Origin: Candidatus Nanopelagicales bacterium
Lineage (GTDB): Bacteria > Actinomycetota > Actinomycetes > S36-B12 > CAIYMF01
Reading direction: 5' to 3'
DNA: 40,160 nucleotides
Assembly (NCBI GenBank): GCA_017882705.1
Contig: JADGOZ010000087.1
Coordinates: 1 to 40,160 of the forward strand
The notes beneath the pieces were generated by a model that saw only the letters and a program-made list of their open reading frames with translations, searched no databases and was not told where the DNA came from. The position numbers and the translations under genes were made by a program. Shown piece after piece: positions 7,600-15,002 of this stretch; positions within the stretch are counted from its first letter, which is position 1, and every line of letters starts with the position of its first letter.

Positions 7600-9027
7600 C
7601 TACTTGATCTTCACCGGGAGGCTGGCCGAGACACCGGTGAGGTGGCCCGCGCGCACCGCGTAGACGATCAGCACGATCGTCTTGCCCTTGTCGATCGCCT
7701 TCGTCCTGTAGGCGGCGACCCTCGAGATGATCGTCGCGCCGCGCTTCCAGACGAAGCTGTACGACGTCGGGGTCGGGGCCCACGCGCCTCGGTATGCGAT
7801 CAGCGTCTTGCCGACGGCGAGCGTGCCGAGGATCTTGGCCCGAACCTTGGCGACCGACGCTGCGCCTGCGGCCACCGCGACCTGTGCGGAGGTGGAGACC
7901 GTCGACCCCGACGGGTTGAACGCGGTGACGACGCACTTCACCTTGTGGCCGAGGTAGGCGGCAGGGAGGATGCCGCTGCTCTGCGTCGAGGCGAACGGCG
8001 TGACCGCAGCGTCCAGGAACCACTGGAACGTGAAGCCGCCCGCATAGGTCCAGCTGCCGGAGCTGCACGACGAGGCCGCGCCGACGCGTGCGGCGCCGGC
8101 GCTCGCGCCGACGATCGGACCAGGCTTCGGCAGGGTGACGGAGTAGGCGACCGCGGACGACGTCGAGCCGGAGAAGCTGCCGCTGGGGGTGTACTCCGCG
8201 GTGAACGAGTGGCTGCCGATGCCCAGGGTCGACTGCGGGATCGAGTAGGTCGCGATGCCGCTCGCGTCGACAGCCGCACCGGCCTGCAGCGTGGTCGCGC
8301 CGTCCTTGAACGTCACGGTGCCGGTCGGCTTGGTCGCGGGGGTCGTGGAGTCCGAGACCGTGGCGGTCAGGACGACCGGCGTGCTCGTGTCGGCAGTGGC
8401 ACCGGGCGACGCGGCGAGCGCCGTGGATGTGGCGTCCGCGACGGCGACCGTCGGGTACACCAGGGTCCAGATCGAGCCGGTGACCTTGATGTCCGCGGAG
8501 TAGTACGTGATGGCCGACGAGCTCGTGAACACGCGGATCTGGTAGACGCCGGCGTTGAGCGTGCTGGCGCTCGGGAACGTGGCGATGTGCGCGGCGAGGG
8601 TCTCGTCGCTCGCCAGGCCCTTGATCACGACGTTGCTCGTCGGGTCGGTGAGGCCCGCCGGGTAACCGGCCTGCGCGGTCGTGTAGTTCTGCGACGCGGT
8701 GATCTGCTCGGCGGTCGTCCACGCATTGGTCGGCACGCCGTCCTGCGGGGTGGCGAGCGTGACGTTGCCGAGGTTGAACGCGAAGCTCCCGACCTTGGGC
8801 CCGGATGCCTTGTAGTAGGTCGCCAGCGGGGCGTCCGTCGTGGAGCCGCTCGTGATCGGCTGGCCGGCCGCGTCGTACAGCGTCACCGTGCCCACGGCGC
8901 TGGGGTCCGGCTCGAAGGTGGGAGTCGCGCCCGCCGCGCCGGCGGGCACCGTGGACGACACGGCACCCACGAGAGTGAGCAGCAGGGCGGAGGCGACCGC
9001 CACCGCCGTGGTTCGAGTGGTCCTCAC
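7600..9027 (-). CDS. Secreted Ig-like repeat surface protein with shared novel N-terminal domain
   Basis: 475 residues from GTG 9027. GAAAGG lies nine bases upstream and the protein then begins VRTTRTTAVAVASALLLTLV, a signal peptide ending near AGAAG; the open frame further upstream is probably not translated. Domain order: a domain of about 145 residues nearly matching that of the 11787-13520 protein (YYKASGPKVG, TPQDG, SQNYTT, GYPAGL); one Ig-like/Big_5 repeat (GTVTFKDGATTL to FTAEYTPSGSFSGS); then two repeats of the actinobacterial W/Y-rich beta type (SGSWTYAGGFTFQWF and YRGAWAPTPTSYSFVWKRGA). It ends VKIK with no LPXTG motif or membrane anchor, so it is secreted or held non-covalently. 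A PHO box lies about 97 bases upstream. Confidence 0.82.
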   Translation of the reverse strand: MRTTRTTAVAVASALLLTLVGAVSSTVPAGAAGATPTFEPDPSAVGTVTLYDAAGQPITSGSTTDAPLATYYKASGPKVGSFAFNLGNVTLATPQDGVPTNAWTTAEQITASQNYTTAQAGYPAGLTDPTSNVVIKGLASDETLAAHIATFPSASTLNAGVYQIRVFTSSSAITYYSADIKVTGSIWTLVYPTVAVADATSTALAASPGATADTSTPVVLTATVSDSTTPATKPTGTVTFKDGATTLQAGAAVDASGIATYSIPQSTLGIGSHSFTAEYTPSGSFSGSTSSAVAYSVTLPKPGPIVGASAGAARVGAASSCSSGSWTYAGGFTFQWFLDAAVTPFASTQSSGILPAAYLGHKVKCVVTAFNPSGSTVSTSAQVAVAAGAASVAKVRAKILGTLAVGKTLIAYRGAWAPTPTSYSFVWKRGATIISRVAAYRTKAIDKGKTIVLIVYAVRAGHLTGVSASLPVKIK

Positions 9028-9123
9028 GCGAATGGCCTTTCGTCGACGGAACGTTGGTGGCCCCACCCTGGGCCTCGAAGACGTCATCGCGGTCAGCACC
9101 GTGCGAGCACGAGGCGGCACCGC

Positions 9124-9141
9124 GATGAACGACGGGTGAAT
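9124..9141 (-). promoter_or_regulatory. Candidate PHO box before the 7600-9027 surface protein gene
   Basis: The minus strand reads ATTCACCCGTCGTTCATC: two 7-base repeats (ATTCACC, GTTCATC) at an 11-base period, each one mismatch from GTTCACC. It lies about 97 bases upstream of the GTG at 9027 and just after the stop of the preceding gene (9152), suggesting that the surface-protein gene has its own phosphate-controlled promoter. Confidence 0.6.
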
Positions 9142-9151
9142 CGGCGCGCGG

Positions 9152-9634
9152 TCAGGACGTGCTGACGCGCGCGCAGGCCTCGGCGATGCGGCCGGCGTAC
9201 GCCGACAGCAGGAGACTCACGTCGTGCTGGTAGGCGTTGATGATGTCCGTCGTCGCCGGCCCGACAAGCTCGTCGTGGATCGCTCCGACGCTCGCCGTGG
9301 CCGGCGTGCCGGGTCCGCCGAGGGGTGCCGGCGCCTCGCCCGCACCCGACGCGGTGACGTCGGGCATCCCGCTCGCGACGCGGGTCAGGTCCTCGGCGAG
9401 CAGCGCCGACACAGCCCGCTCGCAGACGGCGAGGGTGAGCCGGCCGTCGCCGGCAGCGCCGGTGTCGCTGGCGGGACGCACGGTGACCGACGCGTCACGG
9501 ACGCTGCCGTGCGCCAGCACTATCGGCGATGCGAGGACCACGGTGGCGACGACGAGGACCTCGACGCCCAGCGGGATCGAGCCGCGGCCGCGCCACCGGC
9601 GGGTGCGGGCGGGGGTGGGTGCGGCGTGGCGCAT
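9152..9634 (-). CDS. Small exported protein of unknown function
   Basis: 160 residues from ATG 9634. The start shares one base with the stop of the preceding gene (TGATG), implying coupled translation. The basic N-terminus (RTRRWRGRG) is followed by one hydrophobic segment (PLGVEVLVVATVVLASPIVLAHG), which may be an uncleaved signal anchor or a signal peptide. The remainder, about 115 residues, is soluble and includes LTLAVCERAVSALLAEDLTRVA and a C-terminal helical part IHDELVGPATTDIINAYQHD with a second cysteine (IAEACARV). Two cysteines could pair outside the cell. I do not recognise a family. Its place as last gene of the DUF916 operon suggests it belongs to the same surface complex. Confidence 0.68.
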   Translation of the reverse strand: MRHAAPTPARTRRWRGRGSIPLGVEVLVVATVVLASPIVLAHGSVRDASVTVRPASDTGAAGDGRLTLAVCERAVSALLAEDLTRVASGMPDVTASGAGEAPAPLGGPGTPATASVGAIHDELVGPATTDIINAYQHDVSLLLSAYAGRIAEACARVSTS

Positions 9635-10539
9635 CAGAGTTCCCTGCGAGCGGTGGAGCGGCGGGAGTACCACCAGGCACCGCCGCCCAGCAGCACCGAG
9701 AGGCCACCGACACCGAGCAGCCAGGCGGTCGGGCCCGAGCCGGAACCGGCGTCGAGCTGTGCGGAGGCCACGATGGCGGAGGAGGACGAGGGCGATGAGC
9801 TGGATCCCGGGGCGGTCGGGGTCGGCATCGCCGACGCCGTCGTGGTGCTGGTGGGCGCGCTGCTGGCCGGGGTGGGGGACGACGAGGCGGACGTGACGGT
9901 CGCACCGCTCGGTGACGGCGCCAGGTGGAACGGCTCGTTGGGCTTCGCGCTGCCCTTGCCGCACGGGACCGAAGCGCCCCGCACCACGCGCCAGTTCGAC
10001 CCGGTCACCTGGATGTCGGTGGCGGCGTAAGTCTCGGTCCACGTCGACTTCTGGGGGATCCCGTAGTAGATCCGCAGCTGCAGGAGTCCGTTCCACCGGG
10101 GCGGGAACTCGTTGATGTAGTCCTGCAGGGAGAAGTCCTCCGCCGAGGCAGCGGCCATCGGGTAGCGCGGGTTCGTGTACGGCGACGACGAGGTCATCGA
10201 GTCGCCGCTCCACTGGTTCGGGTAGGTGTTCGGGCGCGGCTGGTAGATGACCAGCGTCGCCTTGCGACCGGTGCCGCCGTAACCGGGAGGTGCGGGCATC
10301 GAGCTCACCGCGAGCCAGGCGAACGGCTTGTCCGTGACCTTCCCGCTCGTGACGGGGGAGCCCGCCCTGTCGCACAGCCCGACGGAGCCCTTCGCCGCGA
10401 AGTCGGTGTAGGGCACGGGGTTCGCAGCCGATGCCGGGGCGACCGCGAGCGCGGCGAGCGACGCCACGAGCAGAGCCGCGCTCGCGGTCAGGAGCCTGCG
10501 GGGTGACATCGAGAGCACCGCTGCGCTACGCGCGTTCAT
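9634..10539 (-). CDS. Membrane-anchored secreted protein with shared N-terminal domain
   Basis: 301 residues from ATG 10539, which overlaps the stop of the DUF916 gene by four bases (ATGA). A signal peptide (RRLLTASAALLVASLAALAV, cleavage near ASAA) precedes a domain of about 150 residues. That domain is a divergent copy of the N-terminal domain in the 7600-9027 and 11787-13520 proteins: GSVGLCDRAGSPVTSGKVTD, then LQDYINEFP, LLQLRIYYG and YAATDIQVTGSNWRVV align with GTVTLYDAAGQPITSGSTTD, IATFP, YQIRVFT and YYSADIKVTGSIWTLV. A Ser/Thr/Pro linker of about 65 residues follows, then a membrane helix (WLLGVGGLSVLLGGGAWW) and a basic tail. The end resembles a cell-wall sorting signal but has no LPXTG-type motif. 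Confidence 0.8.
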   Translation of the reverse strand: MNARSAAVLSMSPRRLLTASAALLVASLAALAVAPASAANPVPYTDFAAKGSVGLCDRAGSPVTSGKVTDKPFAWLAVSSMPAPPGYGGTGRKATLVIYQPRPNTYPNQWSGDSMTSSSPYTNPRYPMAAASAEDFSLQDYINEFPPRWNGLLQLRIYYGIPQKSTWTETYAATDIQVTGSNWRVVRGASVPCGKGSAKPNEPFHLAPSPSGATVTSASSSPTPASSAPTSTTTASAMPTPTAPGSSSSPSSSSAIVASAQLDAGSGSGPTAWLLGVGGLSVLLGGGAWWYSRRSTARREL

Positions 10540-11651
10540 CCGACTGCGACCGGCTTCTGCGCGTGCGCGCCCACCACGTCGACGATCGAGGGTCGGCGGT
10601 GCCGCCGGTACCACGTGAAGCCACCGAGGAGAAGGATCAGGGCGATCAACCCGATCGACGTCCACGGGATCGTCCAGAAGGACGTGGACTCCGAGACGTC
10701 CGGTAGCGCCGGGTCGGAGTCGGCGGTGAGCTTGAGGGGCGTCAGCGTCACCGACGCCGTGCTGCGCAGCTGCGGCGCGACGCCGGGGACCGTCGCGGTG
10801 AGGTCTACCGAGTTCCCGGGAAGCAGCAGCTGGAGGTCGGGGAGGTCGATGCTCGCCGACCTGCCGACGAGACCCGACACGTCGACCTTGATCCGTCCGC
10901 CGAGCTTGACGTTGCCCCGGTTGGCCACCGTGAACGACACGGTCGCGGAGCCTGGACCCGCGGGGTTGGGCGTGCCGTCGTAGGTCGCGCTGAGGTTCTC
11001 CACCACGATGCGCGGCTCAAGCGCGCCGGCGACGCGGATGAACATGCGGGTGCCGACGCGCTGGTCGAGCTGGACGTTGGGACCCTGCGCTGCTGTTCCG
11101 GCGCTCTTGACGCTCACCAGCACAGCGCCGACATGGTCTCCCGGAGTCGCGGTGGCCGGGATCTTGATGGCCACCGGCACGACGGCGTAGCCGTAGGTCT
11201 GCTGCAGCTTGGAGTTGGTCGTCCGGCCGGCGATCGTGAGCGTCAGACGGTCGGTCGACAGCGACGTCCAGGCTCCGGCGTCGGTGGACTTCTCCTGGCC
11301 GGTGAGCAGGGTGAAGCCGCCCTGCTGGTCGTTGCGCGCGTCCGCGGAGTAGACGGTCGCGACGATCGGCTTCAGGCCGTAGTTGACGAGGGCGACGTGG
11401 TCGCTGATCGTCGAGCCGGGGGCGCCCACGTAGTAGAGGTAGGGCCGTTGGTCCGGGACGATCACGCCGGCCTTGTCCGGGGAGGCCGGCTGGATGCCGA
11501 ACGTGACGCGGTTGGGGTCCGGGGTGGCGTTGGCTGCGCTGGCCGACGGGCTCGGGGTCGGGGTCGGGGTCGCCGTGTCGGCCGACGCGGGGCCCGCCGA
11601 GAGCCCGAGCCCGGTCAGCACGAGGGCGAGGAGCAGGGTGGCAGAGCGCAT
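10536..11651 (-). CDS. DUF916 (WxL-protein peptidoglycan-binding domain) membrane protein
   Basis: 371 residues from ATG 11651. After a signal peptide (LLLALVLTGLGLSAG, cleavage near ASAD) and a Thr/Pro linker, residues about 45-190 match DUF916: VTFGIQPASPDKAG, YLYYVGAPGSTISDHVALVN, VYSADARNDQQGGFTLL and PGDHVGAVLVSV. A second beta domain (RMFIRVAGALEPRIVVENLS to VTLTPLKL) follows, then one membrane helix (WTSIGLIALILLLGGFTWY) and a basic cytoplasmic tail. In Firmicutes, DUF916 proteins pair with WxL proteins on the cell surface; here a WxL-like gene lies just upstream. No Shine-Dalgarno sequence is visible, and a three-repeat PHO box ends 32 bases before the ATG, so a short-leader or leaderless transcript is possible. 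Confidence 0.85.
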   Translation of the reverse strand: MRSATLLLALVLTGLGLSAGPASADTATPTPTPSPSASAANATPDPNRVTFGIQPASPDKAGVIVPDQRPYLYYVGAPGSTISDHVALVNYGLKPIVATVYSADARNDQQGGFTLLTGQEKSTDAGAWTSLSTDRLTLTIAGRTTNSKLQQTYGYAVVPVAIKIPATATPGDHVGAVLVSVKSAGTAAQGPNVQLDQRVGTRMFIRVAGALEPRIVVENLSATYDGTPNPAGPGSATVSFTVANRGNVKLGGRIKVDVSGLVGRSASIDLPDLQLLLPGNSVDLTATVPGVAPQLRSTASVTLTPLKLTADSDPALPDVSESTSFWTIPWTSIGLIALILLLGGFTWYRRHRRPSIVDVVGAHAQKPVAVG

Positions 11652-11683
11652 GGGAGGAGCGAATCCGATGGGGGAAGCCGCCC

Positions 11684-11712
11684 GGTGACGGACAGGTGAA
11701 CGACGGGGGAAG
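11684..11712 (-). promoter_or_regulatory. Candidate three-repeat PHO box before the DUF916 gene
   Basis: On the minus strand three 7-base units follow each other at exact 11-base steps: CTTCCCC, GTTCACC, CGTCACC. The middle unit is a perfect PHO half-site, and the flanking units have three and two mismatches. It ends 32 bases before the ATG at 11651, placing it at about the -35 region of a very short leader. Confidence 0.66.
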
Positions 11713-11718
11713 CCACGA

Positions 11719-11753
11719 GGGCGGGGTGGGCAGAGGATCTGCCCACCCCGCCC
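11719..11753 (-). terminator. Perfect 16-bp hairpin after the WxL-like gene
   Basis: GGGCGGGGTGGGCAGA (11719-11734) is the exact complement of 11738-11753, with a three-base loop. It starts 33 bases past the stop at 11787 on the minus strand and separates that gene from the PHO-box promoter of the DUF916 operon. It fits a high-GC intrinsic terminator without a U-run. Confidence 0.82.
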
Positions 11754-11786
11754 CGCGTCGTGCCGTCTGGCGGTGCTGTCGGAGGA

Positions 11787-13520
11787 TCAGGCGGCGGTGA
11801 AGGTCAGCACCGTGCTGTAGACGCCCGCCACGGTGGAGCTGGGGGCGTAGAGCTCGAGGAGACCCGTGATGCGAACCGTTCCGTCGCCGTTGACGACATC
11901 GGCGATGGCTGTCTTCGCACCAAGACCGGTGTGGGTGTCGGTGGCGGTCAGGGTGTTCGGTGCTACGTCGTGCGGCGTCACGGCGTTCGTGGCCGAGTTG
12001 ATCGCGTTGCCGGTGATGTAGCGCGGGGTGACGCCGGTGAAGCCGAAGCCCTTGGCGTCGATCAGGTGCGCGGTCGGGAGAGCACCGTCGCTGAAGTTGT
12101 TGGCCACGGCGGACACGGTCCAGCCGAGGTTACCGGCACGGGTGTCCGTGACGGTGAGGCCGTTGGCCGGGTTGCTCACGTCACCGAACTTGGCGGACGC
12201 GTAGAGGTACGTGCCCGTCGGGTCCAGGGTCATGTGGCCCAGGTCGAACTTGTTGGTGGGGCTCCAGGGCGAGGAGAGGATCAGCGAACCGTTGTCGACC
12301 GTGACCTTGATGTCCTGGTAGTCGGGGTCGACGAGCGGCGTGCTCAGGGTGAACGCGGTGGCGTCGCCGGCGATGCCGCCGTAGGTCACCGTGTCGGTCG
12401 GCGTGAAGACCGCGTGGATGGTGTGCGAGCCCGCCACGAGCGTGCTGACAGTGATGCTCGCGACGCCGGACGCGTTGGTGGCGGCCGAGCCGAGGTTGGT
12501 GGCGCCCTCGGAGAAGACCACGGTGCCCGCAGCAGCGGTCGGGGTGATCGTGGCCGAGAGGACGACCGGGCTGAGCGCCACGCCGGATCCGACGTTGGCG
12601 GCCACGGCGATCGATGTCGAGGACGCGACCGGGTTCACCACGAGGGTGCGCACCGCCGAGGCCGAGCCCGAGAATCCCAGGCCGGAGGGCAGGTAGGTAG
12701 CCGTGAGGCTGTGCGAGCCGGTGGCGAAGCTGCCGGCTCCCGAGGCCGGCACCGTGTACGTGACGGGGTTCGAGCCGGTGTAGGCAACCGTTCCCAGGAC
12801 GGTTGCACCGTCGAGGAAGTTCACGGCGCCGCTGGTGATCGCGCCCGAGGCAGGGGTGACCGACGCGAAGAGCGTCGTGGCGCCGGCGTTCACGATGACC
12901 GGGCTGGTGACAGCCGCGAGCGTCGTGGTGGTGGTGACCTGGGTCGGGAGGACCGGGAAGGACTGGGTCCAGGTGGTTCCCGACACGACGATGTTGGCCG
13001 AGTAGTACGTCGTCGCCGACGCCGAGGTGTAGACGCGCACCTGGTAGGTGTTCGGGTTCTGCACGCTCGCGTTCGGGAAGGTCGTGATGTGCGCCACGAG
13101 CGACGTGTCGGTCGATGCGCTCTTGATGACGACGTTGGTCGCCGGGTTGTTCAGGCCCGCGGGGTAGCCGGGCTGCTGGGTCGTGTAGTTCTGCGAGCTC
13201 GTCGTCTGCTCCACGGTGGTCCAGGCGTTCGTCGGCTGGCCATCCTGCGGGGTCGCGATCGACATGCTGCCCAGGTTGAACGCGAAGGCGCCCACCTTGG
13301 GTCCGGACGCCTTGTAGTAGGCGGCCAGCGGGCCGGTGGTCGAGCCGCCGGCGATCTGGTTGCCCGCGGCGTCGTAGAAGCTGAGCGTGCCGGCGGCGTT
13401 GGGGTCGGGGTCGTACGTGGCCGCAGCCGCGGACGCGGAGCTCGCGCCGACCACGGTCATGCCGGTGGCGAGGGCCAGAGCAGCTGCTCCGGCCACGACC
13501 GACTTGAAGGTGAGCTTCAT
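11787..13520 (-). CDS. Surface protein: shared N-terminal domain, two Ig-like repeats, WxL-like C-terminus
   Basis: 577 residues from ATG 13520 with a clear signal peptide (MKLTFKSVVAGAAALALATG, cleavage near ASAAA). Residues about 37-185 are the shared domain (YDAAGNQIAGGSTT, YYKASGPKVGAFAFNLG, TPQDGQPTNAWTT, YTTQQPGYPAGL). Two Big_5/Ig-like repeats follow (AVNFLDGATVLGTV to LTATYLPSG, and GTVVFSEGATNLG to IHAVFTPTD). Residues about 397-577 resemble a WxL domain: strands rich in Asn/Thr, LGWTVSAVANNF (Trp467 at the first WxL position), then AGVYSTVLTFTAA at the very end, where the second Trp is replaced by Phe. WxL domains bind peptidoglycan non-covalently, which would explain the absence of an anchor. 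The gene just downstream encodes a DUF916 protein, the usual partner of WxL proteins. Confidence 0.8.
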   Translation of the reverse strand: MKLTFKSVVAGAAALALATGMTVVGASSASAAAATYDPDPNAAGTLSFYDAAGNQIAGGSTTGPLAAYYKASGPKVGAFAFNLGSMSIATPQDGQPTNAWTTVEQTTSSQNYTTQQPGYPAGLNNPATNVVIKSASTDTSLVAHITTFPNASVQNPNTYQVRVYTSASATTYYSANIVVSGTTWTQSFPVLPTQVTTTTTLAAVTSPVIVNAGATTLFASVTPASGAITSGAVNFLDGATVLGTVAYTGSNPVTYTVPASGAGSFATGSHSLTATYLPSGLGFSGSASAVRTLVVNPVASSTSIAVAANVGSGVALSPVVLSATITPTAAAGTVVFSEGATNLGSAATNASGVASITVSTLVAGSHTIHAVFTPTDTVTYGGIAGDATAFTLSTPLVDPDYQDIKVTVDNGSLILSSPWSPTNKFDLGHMTLDPTGTYLYASAKFGDVSNPANGLTVTDTRAGNLGWTVSAVANNFSDGALPTAHLIDAKGFGFTGVTPRYITGNAINSATNAVTPHDVAPNTLTATDTHTGLGAKTAIADVVNGDGTVRITGLLELYAPSSTVAGVYSTVLTFTAA

Positions 13521-13567
13521 TGCGGGGAGAACCCTTCTCTCAGGGAGGGAGTTGCATCAGGGGTCGG

Positions 13568-13620
13568 GCTGCCGATGTCGTGCTGGTCGTGCTGCCGATG
13601 TCGTGCTGCCGATGTCGTGC
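13568..13620. repeat. Three direct copies of a 16-17-base unit in the leader of the WxL-like gene
   Basis: GCTGCCGATGTCGTGCT occurs at 13568-13584 and 13591-13607, and again without its last base at 13605-13620, where it overlaps the second copy. Spacings are 23 and 14 bases. The copies sit 48-100 bases upstream of the ATG at 13520. They could be an operator array, an RNA leader element or a replication-slippage product; no known operator is recognised. Confidence 0.75.
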
Positions 13621-13638
13621 GGTGGAGCATGCCGGGGG

Positions 13639-13668
13639 TGGTGCCGCCGCCCGAGGGCGGCGGCACCA
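13639..13668 (-). terminator. 14-bp inverted repeat after the third PstS-like gene
   Basis: TGGTGCCGCCGCCC (13639-13652) is exactly complementary to 13655-13668, so the innermost pairs must open to form a loop. It lies 34 bases past the stop at 13702 and before the leader repeats of the next gene. It is a likely terminator or attenuator that could lower read-through from the PstS-like gene into the WxL-like gene. Confidence 0.75.
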
Positions 13669-13701
13669 CACGTCCAGCGGAAGGTGGGCAGACCGAGGCG
13701 G

Positions 13702-14847
13702 TCAGGCGCCCGAGGTGGTCAGACCCTGGTCGGCCCAGGCCTGGGTGACTCCGGCGCTGGTGAAGAGGCCGGCGCTCGGAACCTTGCCGGCCCAGCTGGC
13801 AGCGGTACCGAAGAGGGTCTTGACCCAGTTCAGCGTGCTGCCGTTCTGGAACGGGATGGTGGAGTTCACGTCGGCGTCGCGCACGATGATGAACAGCTTG
13901 CGCGCCTGGTAGAACACGTCGGCCGCACCCGACGTCGCCGTGGTGCCGACGACCGGGGAGCCCTGCAGCTTGATCGAGTTGAGCGTGTATGTGCTCAGGT
14001 ATCCGCTCTGCAGCAGGTTGAAGCGACCCGACGAGAACGGCCCGATGGCGTTCGGGTTGCCGGCGATGGCACTCGGGTCGTGCTCCTCGCTCGTGATGAC
14101 CGAGGGGCCGTAAGTCACGGCGACGCCGCCGTTGCAGGCCTTGATGGTCGACTCGAAGTCGCCGATGGTGCCCGAACCGGCCTGCGGCTTCACCGGCACG
14201 ATCGTCGCCGTGCTGCCGGCGCTGTTGCCGGTGACCTGGTTCCAGGTCGTGATCGTGCCCTTGTAGATGGCCACGATGTCACCGCACGTGATGTTCGCGG
14301 GCGCGTTGGTCGCGCTGGCGGTCGCCATCTGGAGGCCGTCGACCGCGATCTGGAACGAGTGCAGCGCGCCGTTGGCCGCGGACCCGGGGCTCGTGGCCGT
14401 GGCCGCCGAGGCCACGGCGATGTTCTGCTCGCTGGCCTTCGGCAGGCGCGACGAGCGGACGTAGTCGATCGAGTGCGCGGCGTCGGTGTTGATGGCTGCG
14501 ATGCCGGCGCCGGAGCCGTTGGGACGGGCGACAGGGGACAGGCCGGAGCGGAGCACGACCTGCGGGGAGATCGCGACGCCGCCGGCGCCGTAGACCGCGC
14601 GGCCGGCCGCGTCGGCAGTCGCGTCGATGTTGAACATGCGACGGGACGGGTTGTTCGTGTTGTAGCCGGACGAGCCCACGTTGTCACCGTCGGCGAGGAA
14701 GTCGCCGACGTACTGGACGGTGTCCGAGCCGACACCCACGATGTCGGTGACGCGTGGCTGGTTGTCGGCGTTGGCGGTCCCGACCACGCCGAGGCCGCAG
14801 GCCACGACGGTGGCGCCGACCAGGGCGACGGAGATTGACTTGCGCAT
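13702..14847 (-). CDS. Secreted PstS-like substrate-binding protein, divergent
   Basis: 381 residues from ATG 14847, with AAGGGGA about eight bases upstream. A signal peptide (SVALVGATVVACGLGVVGTA, cleavage near NADN) precedes a PstS/PBP-like domain: VGSDTVQYVGDFLAD, IDYVRSSRLP, LQMATASAT, ITCGDIVAIYKGTITTWNQV, VKPQAGSGTIGDFES and LFIIVRDADVNST. GDIVAIYKGTITTWNQV aligns with the LAxIFxGxITxWND segment of PstS. GSGT is kept, but the phosphate-contacting Arg before it is not (PQAGSGT instead of RADGSGT), and the SD pair is replaced by SSR. The cysteine in the signal region (VACGLG) does not fit a normal lipobox. There is no anchor, so it is probably secreted. The ligand may not be phosphate. 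A PHO box lies about 90 bases upstream. Confidence 0.8.
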   Translation of the reverse strand: MRKSISVALVGATVVACGLGVVGTANADNQPRVTDIVGVGSDTVQYVGDFLADGDNVGSSGYNTNNPSRRMFNIDATADAAGRAVYGAGGVAISPQVVLRSGLSPVARPNGSGAGIAAINTDAAHSIDYVRSSRLPKASEQNIAVASAATATSPGSAANGALHSFQIAVDGLQMATASATNAPANITCGDIVAIYKGTITTWNQVTGNSAGSTATIVPVKPQAGSGTIGDFESTIKACNGGVAVTYGPSVITSEEHDPSAIAGNPNAIGPFSSGRFNLLQSGYLSTYTLNSIKLQGSPVVGTTATSGAADVFYQARKLFIIVRDADVNSTIPFQNGSTLNWVKTLFGTAASWAGKVPSAGLFTSAGVTQAWADQGLTTSGA

Positions 14848-14935
14848 AAGTGCTGTCCCCTTCCGGACAGAGGCGAACGTGCTGGACGTGCACGGCGAAT
14901 CTGTCGGGCGAAGACCACCAGACTCGGGTGTCCCG

Positions 14936-14953
14936 GGTGAACGCGGGATGAAT
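14936..14953 (-). promoter_or_regulatory. Candidate PHO box before the third PstS-like gene
   Basis: The minus strand reads ATTCATCCCGCGTTCACC: two 7-base repeats (ATTCATC, GTTCACC) at an 11-base period. It lies 89 bases upstream of the ATG at 14847, in the gap after the sortase-like gene, so this gene and perhaps those after it can be induced separately from pstBCAS. Confidence 0.65.
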
Positions 14954-15002
14954 CCGTTCCGAGCACTCGGCGCACCGGGATCCCCTGGCATGCCGAGACG
15001 GG

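Noticed and set aside
13568..13620. Short CRISPR array
   Set aside because: Spacings are only 6 bases and overlapping, far below spacer length, and no cas genes are present.
11760..13748. A 662-codon plus-strand open frame over the WxL-like gene
   Set aside because: It is low-complexity Arg/Gly/Val-rich translation without motifs; the minus-strand gene has a signal peptide, repeats and domains.
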